NCBI RefSeq assembly: GCF_026213295.1
Contig: NC_079423.1
Location: 19,428,477-19,492,476, forward strand
Length of the DNA: 64,000 nt
Reading direction: 5' to 3'
Source of the DNA: Gadus chalcogrammus
Taxonomy: Eukaryota > Chordata > Actinopteri > Gadiformes > Gadidae
Shown: positions 13,404-23,400 of the stretch, piece by piece
Layout: the number at the start of each line of letters is the position of its first letter
Position numbering within the stretch: position 1 is the first letter of the stretch
Translations under genes and position numbers: made by a program
The notes under the pieces: generated by a model
The model's input: the letters and a program-made list of their open reading frames with translations, nothing else
Database searches by the model: none
Told to the model about the DNA's origin: nothing

Positions 13404-15771
13404 CTCTGAAAAGTATTTTGCGCTCATAAAAATAAGACATATAATATCTCTGTCAATTTCAATGCAAACGTGTTACTAAGCTTACCAAATGGTTGAAGGG
13501 CCAAACTTACCTTTTGGAAGTGATCAAAAAGTGATTCTAACGCTCTGAAAAGCATTTTGCGCTCAAAAAAACAAGAAATATTGATATCTCTGTCAATTTC
13601 AATGCAAACGTGTTAGTAAGCTTACCAAAGGGCTGAAGGGCCAAACTCCACCATTTGGAAGTGATCAAAAAGTGATTCTAACGCTCGGAAAAGCATTTTG
13701 CGCTCATAAAAACAAGAAATGTTGATATCTCTGTCAATTTCAATGCAAACGTGTTACTAAGCTCACCAAAGGGTTATAGGGCCATACTTCACCATTTGGA
13801 GGTAGTTTTGAGCAAAATCAACAATGTAAAGTCAAAAACACATTGTTGGTCAAAAAATGATTCTTACGCTCTGAAAAGCATTTTGCGCACATAAAAACAA
13901 GAAATGTTGATATCTCTGTCAATTTCAATGCAAACGTGTTACTAAGCTTACCAAAGGGTTGAAGGGCAAAACTCCACCATTTGGACGTGATCAAAAAGTG
14001 ATTCTAACGCTCTGAAAAGCATTTTGCGCTCATAAAAACAAGAAATGTTGATATCTCTGTCAATTTCAATGCAAACGTGTTACTAAGCTCACCGTAGCGT
14101 TATAGGGCCAACTCCACCATTTGGAAGTGATCAAAAAGTGATTCTAACGCTCTGAAAAGCATTTTGCGCTCATAAACAAGAAATGTTGATATCTCTGTCA
14201 ATTTCAATGCAAACGTATTACTAAGCTCACCACAGGGATATAGGGCCATTACTCCACCATTTGGAAGTAGTTTTGAGCAAAATCAACAATGTAAGGTCAA
14301 AGACACATTGTTGGCCAAAAAGTGATTCTAGCGCTCTGAAAAGCATTTTGCGCTCATAAAAACAAGAAATGTTGATATCTCTGTCAATTTTAATGCAAAC
14401 GTGTTACTAAGCTCACCACAGGGTTATAGGGCCATTACTCCGCCAATTGGAAGTAGTTTTGAGCAAAATCAACAATGTAAGGTCAAAAACACATTGTTGG
14501 CCAAAAAGTGATTCTAGCGCTCTGAAAAGCATTTTGCGCTCATAAAAATAAGACATGTTGATATCTCTGTCAATTTCAATGCAAACGTGTTACTAAGCTT
14601 ACCAAAGGGTTGAAGGGCCAAACTCCACCATTTGGAAGTGATCAAAAAGTGATTCTAACGCTCTGAAAAGCATTTTGCGCTCATAAACAAGAAATGTTGA
14701 TATCTCTGTCAATTTCAATGCAAACGTGTTACTAAGCTCACCGTAGCGTTATAGGGCCAACTCCACCATTTGGAAGTGATCAAAAAGTGATTCTAACGCT
14801 CTGAAAAGCATTTTGCGCTCATAAACAAGAAATGTTGATATCTCTGTCAATTTCAATGCAAACGTGTTACTAAGCTCACCGTAGCGTTATAGGGCCAACT
14901 CCAACATTTGGAAGTGATCAAAAAGTGATTCTAACGCTCTGAAAAGCATTTTGCGCTCATAAACAAGAAATGTTGATATCTCTGTCAATTTCAATGCAAA
15001 CGTGTTACTAAGCTCACCACAGGGTTATAGGGCCATTACTCCACCATTTGGAAGTAGTTTTGAGCAAAATCGACAATGTAAGGTCAAAAACACATTGTTG
15101 GCCAAAAAGTCATTCTAGCGCTCTGAAAAGCATTTTGCGCTCATAAAAACAAGAAATGTTGATATCTCTGTCAATTTCAATGCAAACGTGTTACTAAGCT
15201 CACCACCGTGTTATAGGGCCATTACTCCACCATTTGGAAGTAGTTTTGAGCAAAATCAACAATGTAAGGTAAAAAACACATTGTAGGCCAAAAAGTGATT
15301 CTAGCGCTCTGAAAAGTATTTTGCGCTCATAAAAATAAGACATATAATATCTCTGTCAATTTCAATGCAAACGTGTTACTAAGCTTACCAAATGGTTGAA
15401 GGGCCAAACTTACCTTTTGGAAGTGATCAAAAAGTGATTCTAACGCTCTGAAAAGCATTTTGCGCTCAAAAAAACAAGAAATATTGATATCTCTGTCAAT
15501 TTCAATGCAAACGTGTTAGTAAGCTTACCAAAGGGCTGAAGGGCCAAACTCCACCATTTGGAAGTGATCAAAAAGTGATTCTAACGCTCGGAAAAGCATT
15601 TTGCGCTCATAAAAACAAGAAATGTTGATATCTCTGTCAATTTCAATGCAAACGTGTTACTAAGCTCACCAAAGGGTTATAGGGCCATACTTCACCATTT
15701 GGAGGTAGTTTTGAGCAAAATCAACATTGTAAAGTCAAAAACACATTGTTGGTCAAAAAATGATTCTTACG
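11966..15771 (+). repeat. Tandem duplication of a 1903-bp twelve-monomer block
   Basis: Rare variants recur at a spacing of exactly 1903 bp: GAAAAGTATTTTGCG at about 13407/15310 and CCAACATTTGG at about 12995/14898. The 12 monomers 13404-15306 are 139, 141, 185, 141, 140, 184, 186, 141, 138, 138, 184, 186. The block matches back to about 11966-12106 and forward to about 15771. The 139-bp monomers at 13404 and 15307 are chimeras: an ATAAGACATATAATATC start with a CAAACTTACC end. The monomer at 13869 joins a GCGCACAT start to a GGACGTGATC end and is the probable crossover junction. Confidence 0.88.
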
Positions 15772-16282
15772 CTCTGAAAAGCATTTTGCGCACATAAAAA
15801 CAAGAAATGTTGATATCTCTGTCAATTTCAATGCAAACGTGTTACTAAGCTTACCAAAGGGTTGAAGGGCCAAACTCCACCATTTGCAAGTGGTCAAAAA
15901 GTGATTCTAACGCTCTGAAAAGCATTTTGCGCTCATAAAAACAAGAAATGTTGATATCTCTGTCAATTTCAATGCAAACGTGTTACTAAGCTCACCAAAG
16001 GGTTATAGGGCCATACTCCACCATTTGGAGGTAGTTTTGAGCAAAATCAACAGTGTAAAGTCAAAAACACATTGTTGGTCAAAAAGTGATTCTTACGCTC
16101 TGAAAAGCATTTTGCGCTCACAAAAACAAGAAATGTTGATATCTCTGTCAATTTCCATGCAAACGTGTTACTAAGCTCACCAAAGGGTTATAGGGCCATA
16201 CTCCACCATTTGGAGGTAGTTTTGAGCAAAATCAACAATGTAAGGTCAAAGACACATTGTTGGCCAAAAATTGATTCTAGCG
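15772..16282 (+). repeat. Left-family link monomers (B, A, A)
   Basis: The B monomer at 15772 has GCGCACAT and CATTTGCAAGTGG. It is followed by a CAGTGT-type A at 15913 and another A at 16098, which changes midway to left-family traits (AAGGTCAAAGACAC). The last one contains the single variant TTTCCATGC. Confidence 0.85.
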
Positions 16283-17816
16283 CTCTGAAAAGCATTTTGC
16301 GCTCATAAAAACAAGAAATGTTGATATCTCTGTCAATTTCAATGCAAACGTGTTACTAAGCTCACCACAGGGTTATAGGGCCATTACTCCACCATTTGGA
16401 AGTAGTTTTGAGCAAAATCAACAATGTAAGGTCAAAGACACATTGTTGGCCAAAAAGTGATTCTGGCGCTCTGAAAAGCATTTTGCGCTCATAAAAACAA
16501 GAAATGTTGATATCTCTGTCAATTTCAATGCAAACGTGTTACTAAGCTCACCACAGGGTTATAGGGCCATTACTCCACCATTTGGAAGTATTTTTGAGCA
16601 AAATCAACAATGTAAGGTCAAAAACACATTGTAGGCCAAAAAGTGATTCTAGCGCTCTGAAAAGCATTTTGCGCTCATAAAAATAAGACATAATATATCT
16701 CTGTCAATTTCAATGCAAACGTGTTACTAAGCTTACCAAAGGGTTGAAGGGCCAAACTCCACCATTTGGAAGTGATCAAAAAGTGATTCTAACGCTCTGA
16801 AAAGCATTTTGCGCTCATAAAAACAAGAAATGTTGATATCTCTGTCAATTTCAATGCAAACGTGTTACTAAGCTCACCAAAGGGTTATAGGGCCATACTT
16901 CACCATTTGGAGGTAGTTTTGAGCAAAATCAACAATGTAAAGTCAAAAACACATTGTTGGTCAAAAAATGATTCTTACACTCTGAAAAGCATTTTGCGCT
17001 CGTAAAAACAAGAAATGTTGATATCTCTGTCAATTTTAATGCAAACGTGTTACTAAGCTCACCACAGGGTTATAGGGCCATTACTCCACCATTTGGAAGT
17101 AGTTTTGAGCAAAATCAACAATGTAAGGTCAAAGACACATTGTTGGCCAAAAAGTGATTCTAGCGCTCTGAAAAGCATTTTGCGCTCATAAAAACAAGAA
17201 ATGTTGATATCTCTGTCAATTTCAATGCAAACGTGTTACTAAGCTCACCGTAGCGTTATAGGGCCAACTCCACCATTTGGAAGCGATCAAAAAGTGATTA
17301 TAACGCTCTGAAAAGCATTTTGCGCTCATAAACAAGAAATGTTGATATCTCTGTCAATTTCAATGCAAACGTATTACTAAGCTCACCACAGGGTTATAGG
17401 GCCATTACTCCACCATTTGGAAGTAGTTTTGAGCAAAATCGACATTGTAAAGTCAAAAACACATTGTTGGTCAAAAAGTGATTCTTGCGCTCTGAAAAGC
17501 ATTTTGCGCTCATAAAAACAAGAAATGTTGATATCTCTGTCAATTTCAATGCAAACGTGTTACTAAGCTCACCACAGTGTTATAGGGCCATTACTCCACC
17601 ATTTGGAAGTAGTTTTGAGCAAAATCAACAATGTAAGGTCAAAAACACATTGTAGGCCAAAAAGTGATTCTAGCGCTCTGAAAAGCATTTTGCGCTCATA
17701 AAAATAAGACATGTTGATATCTCTGTCAATTTCAATGCAAACGTGTTACTAAGCTTACCAAAGGGTTGAAGGGCCAAACTCCACCATTTGGAAGTGATCA
17801 AAAAGTGATTCTAACG
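16283..17816 (+). repeat. Distant near-copy of 929-2459 (offset about 15356 bp)
   Basis: The monomer order A, A, B, A, A, C, A, A, B matches 929-2459. Shared rare variants include GATTCTGGCGC (1103 and 16459), AGTATTTTTGAGC, ATAATATATC (1332 and 16688), GCTCGTAAAAAC, GGAAGCGATC and the CGTATTAC A-monomer. The offset changes by a base or two where A-runs differ. Beyond 17817 (versus 2460) the neighbours differ. Confidence 0.88.
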
Positions 17817-20800
17817 CTCTGAAAAGCATTTTGCGCTCATAAACAAGAAATGTTGATATCTCTGTCAATTTCAATGCAAACGTGTTACTAAGCTCACCGT
17901 AGCGTTATAGGGCCAACTCCACCATTTGGAAGTCATCAAAAAGTGATTCTAACGCTCTGAAAAGCATTTTGCGCTCATAAACAAGAAATGTTGATATCTC
18001 TGTCAATTTCAATGCAAACGTGTTACTAAGCTCACCAAAGGGTTATAGGGCCATACTCCACCATTTGGAGGTAGTTTTGAGCAAAATCAACAGTGTAAAG
18101 TCAAAAACACATTGTTGGTCAAAAAGTGATTCTTACGCTCTGAAAAGCATTTTGCGCTCACAAAAACAAGAAATGTTGATATCTCTGTCAATTTCAATGC
18201 AAACGTGTTACTAAGCTCACCAAAGGGTTATAGGGCCATACTCCACCATTTGGAGGTAGTTTTGAGCAAAATCAACAGTGTAAAGTCAAAAACACATTGT
18301 TGGTCAAAAAGTGATTCTTATGCTCTGAAAAGCATTTTGCGCTCACAAAAACAAGAAATGTTGATATCTCTGTCAATTTCAATGCAAACGTGTTACTAAG
18401 CTTACCAAATGGTTGAAGGGCCAAACTTACCTTTTGGAAGTGATCAAAAAGTGATTCTAACGCTCTGAAAAGCATTTTGCGCTCAAAAAAACAAGAAATG
18501 TTGATATCTCTGTCAATTTCAATGCAAACGTGTTAGTAAGCTTACCAAAGGGTTGAAGGGCCAAACTCCACCATTTGGAAGTGATCAAAAAGTGATTGTA
18601 ACGCCCTGAAAAGCATTTTGCGCTCATAAAAACAAGAAATGTTGATATCTCTGTCAATTTCAATGCAAACGTGTTACTAAGCTCACCAAAGGGCTATAGG
18701 GCCATACTCCACCATTTGGAAGTAGTTTTGAGCAAAATCGACATTGTAAAGTCAAAAACACATTGTTGGTCAAAAAGTGATTCTTGCGCTCTGAAAAGCA
18801 TTTTGCGCTCATAAAAACAAGAAATGTTGATATCTCTGTCAATTTCAATACAAACGTGTTACTAAGCTCACCAAAGGGTTATAGGGCCATACTCCACCAT
18901 TTGGAAGTGATCAAAAAGTGATTCTAACGCTCTGAAAAGCATTTTGCGCTCATAAAAACAAGAAATGTTGATATCTCTGTCAATTTCAATGCAAACGTGT
19001 TACTAAGCTCACCAAAGGGATATAGGGCCATACTCCACCATTTGGAGGTAGTTTTGAGCAAAATAAATTTAGTCAAAAACAGATTGTTGGTCAAAAAGTG
19101 ATTCTTAGGCTCTGAAAAGCATTTTGCGCTCATAAAAACAAGAAATGTTGATATCTCTGTCAATTTCAATGCAAACGTGTTACTAAGCTCACCAAAGGGT
19201 TATAGGGCCATACTCCACCATTTGGAGGTAGTTTTGAGCAAAATCAACAATGTAAAGTCAAAAACACATTGTTGGTCAAAAAGTGATTCTTACGCTCTGA
19301 AATGCATTTTGCGCTCATAAAAACAAGAAATGTTGATATCTCTGTCAATTTCAATGCAAACGTGTTACTAAGCTTACCAAATGGTTGAAGGGCCAAACTC
19401 CACCTTTTGGAAGTGAACAAAAAGTGATTCTAACGCTCTGAAAAGCATTTTACGCTCATAAAAACAAGAAATGTTGATATCTCTGTCAATTTCAATGCAA
19501 ACGTGTTACTAAGCTCACCAAAGGGTTATAAGGCCATACTCCACCATTTGGAGGTAGTTTTGAGCAAAATCAACAGTGTAAAGTCAAAAACACATTGTTG
19601 GTCAAAAAGTGATTCTTACGCTCTGAAAAGCATTTTGCGCTCACAAAAACAAGAAATGGTGATATCTCTGTCAATTTCAATGCAAACGTCTTACTAAGCT
19701 CACCAAAGGGTTATAGGGCCATACTCCACCATTTGGAGGTAGTTTTGAGCAAAATCAACAGTGTAAAGTCAAAAACACATTGTTGGTCAAAAAGTGATTC
19801 TTACGCTCTGAAAAGCATTTTGCGCTCACAAAAACAAGAAATGTTGATATCTCTGTCAATTTCAATGCAAACGTGTTACTAAGCTTACCAAATGGTTGAA
19901 GGGCCAAACTTACCTTTTGGAAGTGATTCTAACGCCCTGAAAAGCATTTTGCGCTCATAAAAACAAGAAATGTTGATATCTCTGTCAATTTCAATGCAAA
20001 CGTGTTACTAAGCTCACCAAAGGGTTTTAGGGCCATACTCCACCATTTTTGGAAGTAGTTTTGAGCAAAATCAACAATGTTAAGTCAAAAACACATAGTT
20101 GGTCAAAAAGTGATTCTTACGCTCTGAAAAGCATTTTGCGCTCATAAAAACAAGAAATATTGATATTTGTCAATTTCAATGCAAACGTGTTACTAAGCTC
20201 ACCAAAGGGTTATAGGGCCATACTCCACCATTTGGAAGTAGTTTTGAGCAAAATCGACATTGTAAAGTCAAAAACAGATTGTTGGTCAAAAAGTGATTCT
20301 TAGGCTCTGAAAAGCATTTTGCGCTCATAAAAACAAGAAATGTTGATATCTCTGTAAATTTCAATGCAAACGTGTTACTAAGCTTACCAAATGGTTGAAG
20401 GGCCAAACTTAGCTTTTGGAAGTGATCAAAAAGTGATTCTAACGCTCTGAAAAGCATTTTGCGCTCAAAAAAACAAGAAATGTTGATATCTCTGTCAATT
20501 TCAATGCAAACGTGTTAGTAAGCTTACCAAAGGGTTGAAGGGCCAAACTCCACCATTTGGAAGTGATCAAAAACTGATTCTAACGCCCTGAAAAGCATCT
20601 TGCGCTCATAAAAACAAGAAATATTGATATTTGTCAATTTCAATGCAAACGTGTTACTAAGCTCACCAAAGGGTTATAGGGCCATACTCCACCATTTGGA
20701 AGTAGTTTTGAGCAAAATCGACATTGTAAAGTCAAAAACACATTGTTGGTCAAAAAGTGATTCTTGCGCTCTGAAAAGCATTTTGCGCTCATAAAAACAA

Positions 20801-21230
20801 GAAATGTTGATATCTCTGTCAATTTCAATGCAAACGTGTTACTAAGCTTACCAAAGGGTTGAAGGGCAAAACTCCACCATTTGGAAGTGATCAAAAAGTG
20901 ATTCTAACGCTCTGAAAAGCATTTTGCGCTCATAAAAACAAGAAATGTTGATATCTCTGTCAATTTCAATGCAAACGTGTTACTAAGCTCACCAAAGTGT
21001 TATGGGGCCATACTCCACCATTTGGAGGTAGTTTTGAGCAAAATAAATTTAGTCAAAAACAGATTGTTGGTCAAAAAGTGATTCTTAGGCTCTGAAAAGC
21101 ATTTTGCGCTCTTAAAAACAAGAAATGTTGATATCTCTGTAAATTTCAATGCAAACGTGTTACTAAGCTTACCAAATGGTTGAAGGGCCAAACTCCACCT
21201 TTTGGAAGTGATCAAAAAGTGATTCTAACG
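17817..21230 (+). repeat. Transition zone between left and right HOR families
   Basis: The last CACCGTAGCG class C monomer is at 17817-17954. The first AAATAAATTTAGTC A-monomer, diagnostic of the right family, starts at 18930. Between them are two near-identical CAGTGT-type A monomers (17955 and 18138) and B monomers with CAAACTTACC and GTTAGTAAG. A chimera at 18789-18929 (A-like middle, B-like end) and a 129-bp deletion copy at 19806-19934 also lie here. Monomer order is irregular. 19110-19805 recurs at 26656-27351 (offset 7546). Confidence 0.8.
18138..18322 (+). repeat. Monomer class A (long, 185 bp), example copy
   Basis: This is a representative long monomer. Positions 1-118 are shared with class B apart from diagnostic changes: AAGCTCACC instead of AAGCTTACC at about 76-84, TTATAGG instead of TTGAAGG, and CCATACTCC instead of CCAAACTCC. 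The class-specific 44-bp excess lies between GGAGGT/GGAAGT (about 120) and the final GTCAAAAAGTGATTC. It holds TTTTGAGCAAAA at about 123-134 and, in the most symmetrical copies, CAACAATGT (136-144) facing ACATTGTTG (157-165). Subtypes differ by length: 187 (CCATTTTTGG), 183 (ATATTGATATTTG), 180 (AAATAAATTTAGTC), 179 (same plus CCATTGG), 186 and 184 (GCCATTACTCC, left family). Confidence 0.95.
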
Positions 21231-23400
21231 CTCTGAAAAGCATTTTGCGCTCATAACAACAAGAAACGTTGATATCTCTGTCAATTTCAATGCAAACGTG
21301 TTAGTAAGCTTACCAAAGGGTTGAAGGGCCAAACTCCACCATTTGGAAGTGATCAAAAAGTGATTCTAACGCCCTGAAAAGCATTTTGCGCTCATAAAAA
21401 CAAGAAATATTGATATTTGTCAATTTCAATGCAAACGTGTTACTAAGCTCACCAAAGGGTTATAGGGCCATACTCCACCATTTGGAAGTAGTTTTGAGCA
21501 AAATCGACATTGTAAAGTCAAAAACACATTGTTGGTCAAAAAGTGATTCTTACGCTCTGAAAAGCATTTTGCGCTCATAAAAACAAGAAATATTGATATT
21601 TGTCAATTTCAATGCAAACGTGTTACTAAGCTCACCAAAGGGTTATAGGGCCATACTCCACCATTCGGAAGTAGTTTTGAGCAAAATCGACATTGTAAAG
21701 TCAAAAACACATTGTTGGTCAAAAAGTGATTCTTGCGCTCTGAATAGCATTTTGCGCTCATAAAAACAAGAAATGTTGATATCTCTGTCAATTTCAATGC
21801 AAACGTGTTACTAAGCTCACCAAAGGGTTATAGGGCCATACTCCACCATTGGAGGTAGTTTTGAGCAAAATAAATTTAGTCAAAAACAGATTGTTGGTCA
21901 AAAAGTGATTCTTAGGCTCTGAAAAGCATTTTGCGCTCATAAAAACAAGAAATGTTGATATCTCTGTAAATTTCAATGCAAACGTGTTACTAAGCTTACC
22001 AAATGGTTGAAGGGCCAAACTCCACCTTTTGGAAGTGATCAAAAAGTGATTCTAACGCTCTGAAAAGCATTTTGCGCTCATAAAAACAAGAAATGTTGAT
22101 ATCTCTGTCAATTTCAATGCAAACGTGTTACTAAGCTTACCAAAGGGTTGAAGGGTCAAACTCCACCATTTGGAAGTGATCAAAAAGTGATTCTAACGCT
22201 CTGAAAAGCAATTTGCGCTCATAAAAACAAGAAATGTTGATATCTCTGTCAATTTCAATGCAAACGTGTTACTAAGCTCACCAAAGGGTTTTAGGGCCAT
22301 ACTCCACCATTTTTGGAAGTAGTTTTGAGCAAAATCAACAATGTTAAGTCAAAAACACATAGTTGGTCAAAAAGTGATTCTTACGCTCTGAAAAGCATTT
22401 TGCGCTCATAAAAACAAGAAATATTGATATTTGTCAATTTCAATGCAAACGTGTTACTAAGCTCACCAAAGGGTTATAGGGCCATACTCCACCATTTGGA
22501 AGTAGTTTTGAGCAAAATCGACATTGTAAAGTCAAAAACACATTGTTGGTCAAAAAGTGATTCTTGCGCTCTGAAAAGCATTTTGCGCTCATAAAAACAA
22601 GAAATGTTGATATCTCTGTCAATTTCAATGCAAACGTGTTACTAAGCTTACCAATGGGTTGAAGGGCAAAACTCCACCATTTGGAAGTGATCAAAAAGTG
22701 ATTCTAACGCTCTGAAAAGCATTTTGCGCTCATAAAAACAAGAAATGTTGATATCTCTGTCAATTTCAATGCAAACGTGTTACTAAGCTCACCAAAGGGA
22801 TATAGGGCCATACTCCACCATTTGGAGGTAGTTTTGAGCAAAATAAATTTAGTCAAAAACAGATTGTTGGTCAAAAAGTGATTCTTAGGCTCTGAAAAGC
22901 ATTTTGCGCTCATAAAAACAAGAAATGTTGATATCTCTGTCAATTTCAATGCAAACGTGTTACTAAGCTCACCAAAGGGTTATGAGGCCATACTCCACCA
23001 TTTGGAGGTAGTTTTGAGCAAAATCAACAGTGTAAAGTCAAAAACACATTGTTGGTCAAAAAGTGATTCTTACGCTCTGAAAAGCATTTTGCACTCACAA
23101 AAACAAGAAATGTTGATATCTCTGTCAATTTCAATGCAAACGTGTTACTAAGCTCACCAAAGGGTTATAGGGCCATACTCCACCATTTGGAGGTAGTTTT
23201 GAGCAAAATCAACAGTGTAAAGTCAAAAACACATTGTTGGTCAAAAAGTGATTCTTACGCTCTGAAAAGCATTTTGCGCTCACAAAAACAAGAAATGTTG
23301 ATATCTCTGTCAATTTCAATGCAAACGTGTTACTAAGCTTACCAAAGGGTTGAAGGGCCAAACTCCACCATTTGCAAGTGGTCAAAAAGTGATTCTAACG
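21231..23400 (+). repeat. Early or degenerate right-family unit
   Basis: It begins with the CATAACAACAAG and GAAACG marker that opens each later right-family unit. It then follows the start of that unit with the 187-bp A missing: B, A 183, A 183, A 179, B, B, A 187, A 183, B. It then leaves that order with A 180, A 185, A 185, B (22710-23400). The distance from this marker to the next one is 6121 bp. Confidence 0.8.
23260..23400 (+). repeat. Monomer class B (short, 141 bp), example copy
   Basis: This is a representative short monomer. It carries AAGCTT (HindIII) at about position 76, TTGAAGGGCC at about 91-100 and, in the common form, TGATCA (BclI) at about 120; this copy has the CATTTGCAAGTGGTC variant instead. 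It ends GTCAAAAAGTGATTCTAACG or GATCAAAAAGTGATTCTAACG and lacks the 44-bp block of class A. Subtypes include CAAACTTACC or CAAACTTAGC copies (140 bp), GTTAGTAAG copies, GGGCAAAACTCC and GGGTCAAACTCC copies, and ATAAGACATG copies in the left family. Confidence 0.95.

Noticed and set aside
18240..18290. Hairpin in the A block as a transcription terminator or attenuator
   Set aside because: The stem is AT-rich with a 12-bp loop, has no T-run in the right place, and there is no gene beside it.
18138..18322. CENP-B box or telomere-like motif in the monomers
   Set aside because: No match to the CENP-B core pattern and no TTAGGG- or TTTAGGG-type runs were seen on either strand.
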